DNA from: Micrococcaceae bacterium
Lineage (GTDB): Bacteria; Actinomycetota; Actinomycetes; Actinomycetales; Micrococcaceae
DNA: 59,164 bases
Assembly (NCBI GenBank): GCA_030452125.1
Contig: JAKDMV010000003.1
Location: forward strand, 1 to 59,164
Direction of reading: 5' to 3'
Shown: one piece after another, positions 7,168 through 15,812 of the stretch
Layout of the letters: the number at the start of each line of letters is the position of its first letter
Position numbering within the stretch: the first letter of the stretch is position 1
Program-made: the position numbers and the translations under genes
Notes under the pieces: model-generated
Told to the model about the DNA's origin: nothing
Databases searched by the model: none
What the model saw: the letters and a program-made list of their open reading frames with translations, nothing else

Positions 7168-7788
7168 CTATTCGAAGGGCGAGGGGTCTCCCATGCCGAC
7201 CCGGACGATCTCGGGCACCCCGCTGGAGAAATCCACCACGGTCGTCGGTTCTGTGCCGCATTCACCGGAGTCGATGACGGCGTCGACCTGGTGGTCCAGG
7301 CGTTCCTTGATCTCCCAGCCCTGGGTGAGGGGTTTCTCCTCGTCGGGCAACAGCAACGTGGTGGACAGCAGGGGCTCGCCCAGCTCCGCCAGCAGGGCCT
7401 GAACCACCCGGTGGTCCGGTATGCGGACCCCGACGGTTTTCTTCTTCGGGTGCAGCAGGCGCTTGGGGACCTCGGAGGTGGCCTTGAGGATGAAGGTGTA
7501 GCTCCCCGGCGTGGCCGCCTTCAGACTTCGGAAGACCGCGTTGCCCATCTCCACGAAACGTCCCATCTGGGCGAAGTTGCTACACATCAGGGTGAAGTGG
7601 TGTTTGTCATCAAGCTGTCGGATGGTGCGGATCCGATCCAAGGCCTTCCGGTTGCCCAATTGGGCGCCGAGCGCGTAGCAGGAATCGGTGGGGTAGGCGA
7701 TCAGCGCACCGTCCTGCAGCAGGTCAACGACCTGTCCGAGGGCACGGGGTTGCGGATCCTGAGGGTGGACGTCGAAGAATCTAGCCAT
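7168..7788 (-). CDS. Sua5/YciO/YrdC family protein (L-threonylcarbamoyladenylate synthase type)
   Basis: A 206-residue YrdC-fold protein. The family makes threonylcarbamoyl-AMP from threonine, bicarbonate and ATP for t6A modification of tRNA. Typical motifs are IAYPTDSCYALGAQLGN near residue 30, the KHHFTLMCSNF strand, PGSYTFILKAT and VGVRIPDH. The KHHFTLMC form (K-x-x-P-L in TsaC itself) resembles the YciO branch, whose exact role is less certain. A second, essential tsaC could exist elsewhere. The ATG at 7788 is supported by a -10 box 6 bases upstream. Its end lies 43 bases from gcdH, convergent. Confidence 0.88.
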   Translation of the reverse strand: MARFFDVHPQDPQPRALGQVVDLLQDGALIAYPTDSCYALGAQLGNRKALDRIRTIRQLDDKHHFTLMCSNFAQMGRFVEMGNAVFRSLKAATPGSYTFILKATSEVPKRLLHPKKKTVGVRIPDHRVVQALLAELGEPLLSTTLLLPDEEKPLTQGWEIKERLDHQVDAVIDSGECGTEPTTVVDFSSGVPEIVRVGMGDPSPFE

Positions 7789-7794
7789 GACAGG

Positions 7795-7800
7795 AGACTA
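7795..7800 (-). promoter_or_regulatory. Leaderless -10 of the Sua5-type gene (TAGTCT)
   Basis: On the minus strand TAGTCT is followed by CCTGTC and then the ATG, a 6-base gap with no Shine-Dalgarno. Confidence 0.55.
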
Positions 7801-7851
7801 CGACCCGCAGGCGGAACTTGCACGCGACGCCCCGCCGTACGGACCGCGGAG

Positions 7852-7879
7852 TTGACTGGCGCCCCGCCGGCCCTAAGAT
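7852..7879 (+). promoter_or_regulatory. Sigma-70-type promoter before pit
   Basis: TTGACT (7852-7857) and TAAGAT (7874-7879) are separated by 16 bases, one of the best two-box promoters in the window. It would give a 5' leader of about 100 bases before the phosphate transporter start at 7987. I see no clear Pho-box repeat. Confidence 0.65.
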
Positions 7880-7986
7880 GAATGTGCGCCGCGGGTGACG
7901 AATGTGTGACCATGGTATGACTTCCGGGTCGAACTACTCCCTGCGGTACGACCGCGCTCTTTTGCCATCTCAAGATTGGTTCCTAG

Positions 7987-9348
7987 ATGGATCTCACACT
8001 CATCGTTGTCCTGGTGATTGCCCTGGCTCTGTTCTTTGATTTCACGAACGGGTTCCACGACACGGCCAACGCCATGGCAACCCCGATCGCCACCGGCGCC
8101 ATCAAGCCCAAGACGGCAGTAGCCCTCGCCGCGGTCCTGAACCTGGTGGGTGCCTTCCTCTCCACCGAGGTCGCCACCACGATTTCAGGCGGACTGATCA
8201 ACGAAGGGGACAACGGGTTCTCCATCGGACCCGAAATCATCTTTGCCGGCCTCATGGGCGCCGTCGTCTGGAACATGCTGACCTGGTTGCTCGGTCTGCC
8301 CTCCAGCTCATCCCACGCCCTCTTCGGCGGACTCATCGGTGCCGCGATCGCCGGTGCCGGTTTCTCCGTCGTCAACTACGGAACCGTGATCTCCAAGGTG
8401 CTGCTTCCGGCCTTGCTGGCTCCGTTGATCGCCGGCCTGGCTGCCTACCTATGTACCAAATTGGCCTATTGGGTGACCAAGCGCCCTTCGGGCCTCTCCT
8501 CGCCCAAGCGCGGAGGTTTCCGTGTCGGTCAGGTCTTCTCCTCCTCGTTGGTGGCCCTGGCCCACGGCACCAACGATGCACAGAAGACGATGGGCGTCAT
8601 CACCCTGGCCCTGGTCGCCTCGGGGCTGCAGGAATCGGGAAGCCACGTCCACTTCTGGGTCATCGCCGCCTGCGCCTTGGCCATCGCTCTGGGCACCTAC
8701 GTGGGCGGCTGGCGCATTATCGCCACCATGGGCACCGGCCTCACCGAGGTCAAGCCGGCCCAGGGCTTCTCCGCCGAGGCCTCGACCGCCGCGGCCATCC
8801 TAGCCTCCTCGCACCTGGGCTTCGCCCTGTCGACCACCCAGGTGGCCTCCGGTTCCGTGATCGGTTCGGGTCTGGGACGCAAGGGGGCCTCCGTCCAGTG
8901 GCGTACCGCCGGGAAGATCGCCACCGGGTGGCTCTTCACGCTGCCGGCAGCTGCCGTCGTCGGCGCCTTGGCCGCTACCCTGACCTACTTTGGGAACGTC
9001 GGTTTGGTTCTGGTGGCCGTCATCGGTTTCGGCGTCGTCCTGTTGATCTGGTGGCTCTCCCGCAAGGACATCATCGGCCCGCATAACGGGGTTTCCGATG
9101 TCGATGAAGCAGGTGGTGCCATCAGCATCCCCACGAAGAAGCAGCGTCGCAAGATGCGTAAACGCCAACGTGAAGCCGAGCGGGCCGAGGCCGAGCGCAT
9201 GGCCCGCGAACTCAAGAAGGCTCAGAAGAACAAGAAGAAGGAAGCCAACGGCAAGACGAAGGTCCCCACGGCGTCGGGATCGAAGTCCCGGGCACAGGAA
9301 GCTTCGGCGCCGAAGCGCGAAGCACGCGGAACAAAGGAAAAGCGATGA
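7987..9348 (+). CDS. pit: Low-affinity inorganic phosphate transporter (PiT family)
   Basis: Inner-membrane symporter for phosphate, probably as a metal-phosphate complex with protons. The 453-residue protein has about ten hydrophobic segments. The two PiT signature repeats are near residue 20 (FDFTNGFHDTANAMATPIATGA) and near residue 190 (ALAHGTNDAQKTMGV). After the last membrane segment (about residue 365) comes a 75-residue, very Lys/Arg/Glu-rich cytoplasmic tail, longer than in enterobacterial PitA. The stop overlaps the next gene by 4 bases (ATGA), implying translational coupling. A two-box promoter lies about 100 bases upstream. There is no PhoU-like regulator beside it. Confidence 0.93.
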   Translation: MDLTLIVVLVIALALFFDFTNGFHDTANAMATPIATGAIKPKTAVALAAVLNLVGAFLSTEVATTISGGLINEGDNGFSIGPEIIFAGLMGAVVWNMLTWLLGLPSSSSHALFGGLIGAAIAGAGFSVVNYGTVISKVLLPALLAPLIAGLAAYLCTKLAYWVTKRPSGLSSPKRGGFRVGQVFSSSLVALAHGTNDAQKTMGVITLALVASGLQESGSHVHFWVIAACALAIALGTYVGGWRIIATMGTGLTEVKPAQGFSAEASTAAAILASSHLGFALSTTQVASGSVIGSGLGRKGASVQWRTAGKIATGWLFTLPAAAVVGALAATLTYFGNVGLVLVAVIGFGVVLLIWWLSRKDIIGPHNGVSDVDEAGGAISIPTKKQRRKMRKRQREAERAEAERMARELKKAQKNKKKEANGKTKVPTASGSKSRAQEASAPKREARGTKEKR

Positions 9349-9581
9349 ACATCGAATGGCTCTCCTTCCTGACCGTCACGCTCGTGACCCTGATCGGCTC
9401 CCTCTCGCTCGTGGCGCTCTACTCCTTTGCCGTCCGGCTCAAGGCGATCGCCGAAGACGAAGTCCGGGGTGCCGGTCTGGCGAAATCCGGGGCCGTCGTC
9501 TGCTTCGTGCTGTGCGGCTGCCTGGTGCTGCTGGGCATCTACCTGATCGTGCCGCAGCTCGGGGGCTCGGGCGGTCACTGA
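9345..9581 (+). CDS. Small two-segment membrane protein coupled to pit
   Basis: A 78-residue protein whose ATG overlaps the pit stop codon. It has two predicted membrane helices (residues 7-30 and 47-70) joined by a short charged loop with RLKAIAEDEVRGAG. I do not recognise a named domain. Strict 4-base coupling to the transporter suggests an accessory subunit or stability factor of PiT. This is inference from position alone. Base composition matches its neighbours, so it looks native. Confidence 0.8.
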   Translation: MNIEWLSFLTVTLVTLIGSLSLVALYSFAVRLKAIAEDEVRGAGLAKSGAVVCFVLCGCLVLLGIYLIVPQLGGSGGH

Positions 9582-9626
9582 CGCACGCCCGGCGGGGCGA
9601 CGGAACCGGTATGGCACCATGGGGCC

Positions 9627-10205
9627 ATGACCCGCTTCCGCTATTTCGTAGCCGCCAGCGTCGACGGATACATCGCCGACGAGCACGACTCGCTGGAATG
9701 GCTGACCACCTACGACGACTACCATGTGGGGTTCCGCGATCCGGCAGCTGCCTTCCTCGAAGAGATCGGCGCCGTGGTCATGGGGGCCGACACCTACCGT
9801 TGGCTGAGCACCCATATGGACGACACCGGAGCCCCGTGGCCGTATGAGAACACCCCGTGCTGGGTCTTCACCCACCGGGAACTGGCGGCCGTGCCCGGCG
9901 CCGATCTGACCTTCATCCGCGGTGACGTCGGGGAATGGGCCGGCGATATCGCCGCGGACGCCGGAGACCAGGACGTCTGGGTACTCGGGGGCGGCGGGCT
10001 GGCCGGACAACTGGTGGACTCCGGTCATCTCGACGAGCTGATCCTGTTCACCATTCCCCTCCTGCTGGGCGGCGGACGGCCTTTGGCGAGCCTGCGCGCC
10101 CCGATGGGACTGAGTCCCACCGGCAGTCGTGAATTCGGCAGGGGAGTGCGTGAAACCCGGTACGACGTCGGCAAGCCTCCCTCCGTGCCCCACACCGGCT
10201 CCTAA
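9627..10205 (+). CDS. RibD C-terminal / dihydrofolate reductase-like protein
   Basis: A 192-residue NADPH-binding reductase fold. It begins FRYFVAASVDGYIAD, where true DHFR and RibD carry a similar first strand, and has VVMGADTYRWL near residue 52 and the nucleotide-binding DVWVLGGGGLAGQLVDSG near residue 115. Members are usually annotated dihydrofolate reductase family protein, and most have no known substrate. The gene stands alone on the plus strand. There is no obvious Shine-Dalgarno before the ATG, and the start is set by the conserved first strand. It is unlikely to be the cell's housekeeping folA. Confidence 0.85.
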   Translation: MTRFRYFVAASVDGYIADEHDSLEWLTTYDDYHVGFRDPAAAFLEEIGAVVMGADTYRWLSTHMDDTGAPWPYENTPCWVFTHRELAAVPGADLTFIRGDVGEWAGDIAADAGDQDVWVLGGGGLAGQLVDSGHLDELILFTIPLLLGGGRPLASLRAPMGLSPTGSREFGRGVRETRYDVGKPPSVPHTGS

Positions 10206-10280
10206 CCACCGATTGGCGCGACGCCGCCAGCGGTCCTAGGCTCGATCACTACCTCCGTATGCAGCGAAAGGACACGACCC

Positions 10281-10703
10281 ATGAAACTCAGCCACCTGCC
10301 ATTGCGTCTGACCACCGGCGCCTTCATTCTCAACTCAGGGGTGGGCAAGTTGCAGTTGGAGCCCGAAGCGGCGGCCGGACTGCAGAAGATGGGTGCCTCC
10401 GCCTTTCCCCAGCTGGCCGACCTCGACCCGGAGCAATTCGGCAAGGTGCTCAGCACGACGGAGATCGTCCTGGGGTCCTCCCTGCTGCTGCCGTTCGTAC
10501 CGAGCCGCCTGGCCGGCCTCGGACTGACTGCCTTCTCGGCCTCCATGGCGACGATGTACTTCAAGACCCCGGGGATGACCCGCGATGACGGGCTGCGCCC
10601 CACCCAGGAGGGCACGGTCATCGCCAAGGACTTCTGGATGCTCGGCATCGGGCTGGCCCTCATCCTCGATTCGGCGCGGAAGAAGAAGCGCAAGACCACC
10701 TAG
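10281..10703 (+). CDS. DoxX-like small membrane protein
   Basis: A 140-residue protein with three or four hydrophobic helices: PLRLTTGAFILNSGVGKL at the N-terminus, a middle segment near residues 60-95, and DFWMLGIGLALILDSA before a basic tail KKKRKTT. The pattern resembles DoxX-family quinol-associated membrane proteins, but I see no diagnostic motif, so the family name is tentative. GAAAGG precedes the ATG at a good distance. A strong intrinsic terminator follows immediately, so it appears monocistronic. Confidence 0.7.
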   Translation: MKLSHLPLRLTTGAFILNSGVGKLQLEPEAAAGLQKMGASAFPQLADLDPEQFGKVLSTTEIVLGSSLLLPFVPSRLAGLGLTAFSASMATMYFKTPGMTRDDGLRPTQEGTVIAKDFWMLGIGLALILDSARKKKRKTT

Positions 10704-10715
10704 GACCCACCAGCC

Positions 10716-10967
10716 TCAGTTGGCCGCATCCCCCGGAGGACCCGTGGGGATGCGGCCGTTTTCTGCCACCAGTCGCAGCCAGCGGCGGGTGCGGCGTCGA
10801 CTCCCGAAACGCACTGTCTTCATCGGGCCGTCGGCGGCGAGGAACGCCTTGACGTGCGCGCGCTTGGGCGCGAAGGAACGCCCGTGCCACAGCAGGATCG
10901 AGTCGTTCGAGAACAACTGCTTCCAGGTCTCCGTGTTGCCGTTGCAGACCGGTTCTTCGGTAACCAC
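10716..10967 (-). pseudogene. C-terminal remnant of a P-loop kinase-like protein
   Basis: An 83-codon frame reads VVTEEPVCNGNTETW, then DSILLWHGRSF and RRRTRRW. This matches the C-terminal lid region (xLWNGNRExW...DSILLWxxRTHRRxR) of adenylate-kinase-like, topology-modulation P-loop proteins. The Walker A half, about 100 residues, is missing. Going upstream in frame the similarity fades at about 10985, and the open frame continues without motifs. The last 14 codons run through the terminator hairpin of the gene on the other strand, so the original C-terminus is also altered. No ribosome site precedes the first start codon. I take it for a decayed gene. Confidence 0.65.
10722..10762 (+). terminator. 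Intrinsic terminator of the DoxX-like gene
   Basis: A perfect 12-base stem (GGCCGCATCCCC / GGGGATGCGGCC) with a 12-base loop is followed by GTTTT. It starts 18 bases after the stop codon of the DoxX-like gene. Confidence 0.85.
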
Positions 10968-11043
10968 CCGACGGATGCTGCGGGGATGAGGACCCGGCTC
11001 GGGGCGTCGGATGTGGTGGCGGCCGGTGCGTCCCGGCCATCGG

Positions 11044-11541
11044 TCACGAGGGGCCCAGGATCATGTTCGTGATCCGGGCGGTGCAGACCCGTCGGCCTTC
11101 CTCATCGGAAATGATGATTTCGTGGGTCGTGGTGCTGCGGCCCAGATGGATGGGCGTGCACACCCCGGTGACGAGCCCCGAGATCCCGGCGCGATGGTGG
11201 GTCGCATTGATGTCCACTCCCACCGGGCGGCCTCCGGGGCCGGCATGCACCGCTGCGGCGAAGGAACCCAGCGTTTCGGCGAGCGCGACGCTCGCCCCGC
11301 CGTGCAGGATCCCCGCCACCTGCTGGTTCCCCTCCACCGGCATCGTGGCCACCACCCGTTCGGCGGTGATGCCCTCGAACATGATGCCCAGCTTCTCCAC
11401 CAGGGGCCCGACCCCGTGCCCGCTGAGCATCGGCCACATCCGTTCCGGCACCTGATGCCGTGCGAGCTGCTCCTCGAAGGGGTTCGATCCGGCGTCATGC
11501 CCTGCGTTGGCGGCCGGGCCGCGTGTGTCTTTGTCCGTCAT
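11044..11541 (-). CDS. Hotdog-fold thioesterase (PaaI/MenI-like)
   Basis: A 165-residue acyl-CoA thioesterase-like protein. The hotdog helix carries QQVAGILHGGASVALAETLGS near residue 75, with the family's catalytic pattern (HGG...E). VGVDINATHHRAG and a VTGVCTPIHLGRSTTTHEI strand follow. The last strand, VCTARITNMIL, is typical. Members hydrolyse aromatic or DHNA-like CoA esters; the substrate here is unknown. It diverges from polA with only 19 bases between the start codons, so the two promoters must overlap. Its own -10 is unclear. Confidence 0.88.
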   Translation of the reverse strand: MTDKDTRGPAANAGHDAGSNPFEEQLARHQVPERMWPMLSGHGVGPLVEKLGIMFEGITAERVVATMPVEGNQQVAGILHGGASVALAETLGSFAAAVHAGPGGRPVGVDINATHHRAGISGLVTGVCTPIHLGRSTTTHEIIISDEEGRRVCTARITNMILGPS

Positions 11542-11547
11542 GGGAAC

Positions 11548-11553
11548 TAGGCT
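11548..11553 (+). promoter_or_regulatory. Leaderless -10 of polA (TAGGCT)
   Basis: TAGGCT is followed by 7 bases and the GTG at 11561. This supports the short polA start and leaves no room for a ribosome site. Confidence 0.6.
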
Positions 11554-11560
11554 GGCACCT

Positions 11561-14260
11561 GTGAGTCAATCAACCAAAACCGCTGCCAATGACCTTTCCC
11601 GTCTGCTCGTCATCGACGGCCACTCGATGGCCTTTCGTGCCTTCTACGCGCTGCCCGCGGAAAACTTCGCCACCGACACCGGACAGCACACCAACGCGGT
11701 CTACGGTTTTGTCTCGATGCTCATCAAAATGATCGAACAGCGCAAACCCACCCACGTGGCGGTGGCCTTCGATCTGGACACCCCCACCTTCCGTTCCGAG
11801 GAGTACAGCGAGTACAAGGCAGGCCGGAGCAAGACCCCGGAGGAGTTCCACGGCCAGATCGATCTGATCCAGAAGGTCATGGAGGCGATGAACATCCCCT
11901 CGATCACCATGGACGGCTTCGAGGCCGACGACATCATCGCCACCCTCGCCCGGGTCGGCGAAGATGAAGGCTGGGACGTGCTGGTGGTCTCGGGGGACCG
12001 GGACGCCTTCCAGCTCATCACCGAAAAGACCACTGTCCTGTACCCGAAGAAGGGCATCTCCGACATCCCGCCGATGGACGCCGCGGCCGTGGAAGCGAAG
12101 TACTTCGTCCAGCCGGGGCAATACCCGGACCTGGCGGCACTGGTCGGGGAATCCGCGGACAACCTGCCCGGGGTACCCGGGGTCGGACCCAAGACCGCCG
12201 CGAAGTGGATCAACCTATACGGCGGACTCGAAGCCATCTTGGACCAGGTCGATTCCATCAAGGGCAAGGTCGGCGAATCCCTCCGGGCGCATCTGGACGA
12301 CGTCCGCCGCAACCGGCGGTTGAACCGGTTGCTCACCGACCTGGATCTGCCGGTCGAGCTCGGGGCCCTGGAACTGGAACACCCGAACCAGGACGCCATC
12401 GAGGAACTCTTCGACGCACTGCAGTTCAACACGCTGCGCAAGCGCCTGTTCGACCTCTTCGGAGCCGACGAGTCCGAACCGGAGCCGGAGATGCAGGTCC
12501 CGGCCCCGACCGAGCTGGACGACGCCGAGGCATTGACCGGGTGGTTCCGCGCCCACGGGGGACACCTGATCGCCCTGCAGCTGGATACGGTGCGCTCCGC
12601 CGGCGGCGGGGACGATGCGGTGGGTATCGCGCTGGCCGCCGACGCGGCGACCGCCTACATCGGGTTGGAGGAACTCGACGAGGCAGCCGACGGGGCCCTG
12701 GGCACCATCCTGGCCAGCGGTCACTACCCACTGGCCCTGCATGACTTCAAGACCGGCTACAAACTGCTGGCCGATCGCGGGATCGAACTGCGCGGGGTCG
12801 TGGACGACACGATGATCTCCGCCTATCTCATCCAGCCGGATCGGCGCAGCCACGAACTGGCAGATATCGCCCAGCACCATCTGCGACTGACCCTCAAGGC
12901 CGAGGAACAGGCGCAGGAAGGACAGCTGGCACTGGAACTCGAGGGGTCGGGCCAGGCCGCTGCGGCCGTGCGGGCCGCCTACATAGTGCGGGAACTGAGC
13001 CTGTACCTGGCCGGGCAGGTCCTCGAACGTGGAGCGACCGGATTGCTGGCGGAGATGGAATTGCCGTTGTCGGTGGTGCTGGCCGAGATGGAACGCACCG
13101 GAATCGCCATCGACGCCCGACAGCTCGATGACCTGCTGGCCGATTTCACCACCACCATCGATGCGGCAACGGCCGAGGCCTATGCGGCGATCGGTCATGA
13201 AGTGAACCTCTCGTCGCCCAAACAGCTGCAGGTCGTGCTGTTCGAGGAACTCGAACTGCCCAAGACCAAGAAGATCAAAACCGGATACACCACCGACGCC
13301 GATTCACTGGCCGACCTGCTGGCCAAGACCCGGCACCCGTTCCTGGCCTCGCTGATGGCCTACCGCGATGCCACCAAACTGCGGCAGACGGTCGAGGGGC
13401 TGAAGAAGTCCCTCGCCGAGGACGGACGGATCCACACGACGTACGCCCAAACCGTTGCGGCCACCGGGCGGCTGTCTTCGCTGAACCCGAACCTGCAGAA
13501 CATCCCGGTACGCAGCGAGGCCGGACGGCGCATCCGTGAGGTCTTCGTGGTCGGCGACGGGTACGAGACCCTGCTGACCGCCGACTATTCACAGATCGAA
13601 ATGCGCATCATGGCCCACCTCTCCGGAGACGAGGCACTGATCCAGGCGTTCAAGGACGGGGAGGACCTGCACCGGTTCGTCGGTTCACATGTCTTCGGTG
13701 TCGAACCGGCGGAGGTCAGCGGGGAAATGCGCGCCAAGGTCAAGGCCATGTCCTATGGTCTGGCCTACGGGCTCAGCTCCTTCGGCCTGTCCAAACAGCT
13801 CAACGTCCCCGTGGACGAGGCCCGTGGGCTGATGAAGGACTACTTCACCCGCTTCGGATCCGTCCGCGACTACCTGCGCTCGGTCGTCGACCAGGCCCGC
13901 CGGGACGGCTACACCTCCACCATCGAGGGACGCCGCCGCTACCTGCCGGATCTGGCCAGCGACAACCGCCAGCTGCGGGACATGGCCGAACGCGCTGCGT
14001 TGAACGCGCCCATCCAGGGGTCGGCGGCGGATATCATCAAACGCGCCATGCTCGGGGTCGACGGCGGGCTGCGCGAACAGAAGCTGGGTTCACGCATGCT
14101 CCTGCAGGTCCATGACGAACTCGTCCTGGAAATCGCCCCCGGCGAACTCGAGGCAGTCACCGCCCTGGTCCAGGACCACATGGGCTCCGCGGCCGAGCTC
14201 TCGGTCCCACTCGATGTCCAGATCGGCACCGGGCACAGCTGGCAGGAGGCAGCACACTGA
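11561..14260 (+). CDS. polA: DNA polymerase I
   Basis: Fills gaps in replication and excision repair, working here with the uvrABC products. The 899-residue protein has the 5'-nuclease domain first (LLVIDGHSMAFRAFYALP, then DGFEADDIIATLA and SGDRDAFQLI, residues 10-300). A 3'-5' exonuclease-like domain (about 310-490) follows; its first motif is LIALQLDTV instead of D-x-E, so proofreading is probably lost, as in other actinobacterial Pol I. The polymerase domain has motif A DYSQIEMRIMAHLSGDE, motif B KVKAMSYGLAYGLSSFG and motif C LLQVHDELVLE. The GTG at 11561 is preferred to an upstream ATG (11507) because of its -10 box and because the family begins about 10 residues before LLVIDGHS. Confidence 0.97.
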   Translation: MSQSTKTAANDLSRLLVIDGHSMAFRAFYALPAENFATDTGQHTNAVYGFVSMLIKMIEQRKPTHVAVAFDLDTPTFRSEEYSEYKAGRSKTPEEFHGQIDLIQKVMEAMNIPSITMDGFEADDIIATLARVGEDEGWDVLVVSGDRDAFQLITEKTTVLYPKKGISDIPPMDAAAVEAKYFVQPGQYPDLAALVGESADNLPGVPGVGPKTAAKWINLYGGLEAILDQVDSIKGKVGESLRAHLDDVRRNRRLNRLLTDLDLPVELGALELEHPNQDAIEELFDALQFNTLRKRLFDLFGADESEPEPEMQVPAPTELDDAEALTGWFRAHGGHLIALQLDTVRSAGGGDDAVGIALAADAATAYIGLEELDEAADGALGTILASGHYPLALHDFKTGYKLLADRGIELRGVVDDTMISAYLIQPDRRSHELADIAQHHLRLTLKAEEQAQEGQLALELEGSGQAAAAVRAAYIVRELSLYLAGQVLERGATGLLAEMELPLSVVLAEMERTGIAIDARQLDDLLADFTTTIDAATAEAYAAIGHEVNLSSPKQLQVVLFEELELPKTKKIKTGYTTDADSLADLLAKTRHPFLASLMAYRDATKLRQTVEGLKKSLAEDGRIHTTYAQTVAATGRLSSLNPNLQNIPVRSEAGRRIREVFVVGDGYETLLTADYSQIEMRIMAHLSGDEALIQAFKDGEDLHRFVGSHVFGVEPAEVSGEMRAKVKAMSYGLAYGLSSFGLSKQLNVPVDEARGLMKDYFTRFGSVRDYLRSVVDQARRDGYTSTIEGRRRYLPDLASDNRQLRDMAERAALNAPIQGSAADIIKRAMLGVDGGLREQKLGSRMLLQVHDELVLEIAPGELEAVTALVQDHMGSAAELSVPLDVQIGTGHSWQEAAH

Positions 14261-15588
14261 TGAATGATTCGACCCCCCATACCAACGGCTTGCGCCATGA
14301 GATCTTCGACGCGGGGATCCTCCCCGCCGCCGGCGAAGTCGAGCCGGCCCCTGACACGCGTACCGCCAACTGGTTCCGCGCGGTCCGTACCGGCTTCCAC
14401 GCCCAGCCCTACACCACCGCCGAGGCGGCACGCATCGCCGCCACCTACCGGGTCGATGGGCGTCGGCTGTTGGGGGTGTACGACGACGATGCCCCGGCGC
14501 CGTCGCTGGACCCGGCCATCCCGGTGGCCACCTTCGCCGAATTCACCAAGACGCTGAACACCGGCGCGGGGCGGATGATCGACAGCCACCTCATCACCGT
14601 GGTCACCGTCCGGCCCAGCCATCGCCGCAGGGGCATCCTGCGGACGATGATGACCGATTCGCTGGACCGCGCCCGTGCTGCGGGTCTGCCCATGGCGGCA
14701 CTGACCGCGACGGAGGGCACCATTTACGGCCGGTTCGGTTTCGGGCCGGCCACCACCCTGGACACGGTCAAGGTCGACGTGAAGGGCGGGTTGAACGTGG
14801 TGGCTCCGCCCGAAGGCACGGTCCTCACCGTGGATCCTTCCTCCCTGCTCGAGCTGGCCCCCTCCCTGTTCGAGGAGTTCCACGCCACACACCGCGGGTC
14901 GATCGGACGCCAGGAGGCCTACACCCTGCGCGCCACCGCCCGGCTGGCCCCCGAGGAGGCCAAGGATGATCCTGCCCTGCGGGCCGCGGTGTATCTGGAT
15001 GCCGAGGGGGTCGCCCGGGGTTTCCTGACGTATGCCTTCGCCGGTTGGGAGACCACGCCGCTGACCATGGAGGTCCGCGATCTGGTGGCGACGACCGCGG
15101 CCGCCCGGCGTGAACTCTGGCGCTACCTTGGGGCCCATGACCTCATCGAGCGGGTCGTCTATGACTCTGCAGCCCCGGATGACCCGTTGCCGTGGTCCCT
15201 GGACGATCCGCGCAAGGTCGCCGTCACGGAGACCGAGGACCTGTTGTGGCTGCGCATCCTGGATGTCCCCGCGGCACTGGCCGCCCGGGAATACGCGGCG
15301 GACGGGGCCCTGCGGCTGCGGATCACCGACCCGCAGGGATATACGACGGGAAGCTACCAGCTGGTCGTGGAGGGGGGAATCGGATCCGTCCGGGTCGAAA
15401 CCGACCCCGATGAGCCGTCGGATCTGGAACTGGATATCGGCTTGCTGGGCTCGCTGTACCTGGGCGGAACCGGCGTCCGGACATTGGCAGCTGCCGGGCG
15501 GGTGCTGGCCAGGAACGAGGACGCGGTGGATCGCGCAGCCCGGTTGCTGGACCTGGGGCGGGCCCCCTACGCGATCAACGGTTTCTAG
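14260..15588 (+). CDS. Eis-like GNAT N-acetyltransferase
   Basis: A 442-residue protein organised like the Eis family: an N-terminal GNAT domain, a second divergent GNAT domain and a C-terminal sterol-carrier-like domain. The acetyl-CoA loop is VVTVRPSHRRRGILRTMM near residue 115, followed by AALTATEGTIYGRFGFGPA. The C-terminus ends in YAINGF, and a free terminal carboxylate is part of the Eis active site. Eis proteins acetylate amines, including aminoglycosides in mycobacteria; the natural substrate here is unknown. Its ATG shares one base with the polA TGA, so it is translationally coupled to polA. Confidence 0.88.
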   Translation: MNDSTPHTNGLRHEIFDAGILPAAGEVEPAPDTRTANWFRAVRTGFHAQPYTTAEAARIAATYRVDGRRLLGVYDDDAPAPSLDPAIPVATFAEFTKTLNTGAGRMIDSHLITVVTVRPSHRRRGILRTMMTDSLDRARAAGLPMAALTATEGTIYGRFGFGPATTLDTVKVDVKGGLNVVAPPEGTVLTVDPSSLLELAPSLFEEFHATHRGSIGRQEAYTLRATARLAPEEAKDDPALRAAVYLDAEGVARGFLTYAFAGWETTPLTMEVRDLVATTAAARRELWRYLGAHDLIERVVYDSAAPDDPLPWSLDDPRKVAVTETEDLLWLRILDVPAALAAREYAADGALRLRITDPQGYTTGSYQLVVEGGIGSVRVETDPDEPSDLELDIGLLGSLYLGGTGVRTLAAAGRVLARNEDAVDRAARLLDLGRAPYAINGF

Positions 15589-15660
15589 ACCCGGTTTCCG
15601 GGCCTGGATCCGGCCGCGAAGCCACGGTGCGATCGGCGCCATGGCGACGCGCCCGACGTT

Positions 15661-15689
15661 TTGACCGCTCGTGGGCCGGGGACTAAACT
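15661..15689 (+). promoter_or_regulatory. Promoter of rpsA
   Basis: TTGACC (15661-15666), a 17-base spacer and TAAACT (15684-15689) form a near-consensus promoter. It gives a leader of about 115 bases before rpsA. Confidence 0.75.
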
Positions 15690-15812
15690 AATAAGGCGAC
15701 TGCCGGGGTGTTTCATGCCCTGTCTCGCAACAATTTCAGTTCCATCTTCGGAATATGCCGGGACTTCCGGCCTTCCGACTGACGTTTCTATCCACATCGG
15801 AGCCCCTACTAC

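Noticed and set aside
13939-15642. 567-codon minus-strand frame
   Set aside because: Shadow of the 3' end of polA and the Eis-like gene, both clearly real on the plus strand.
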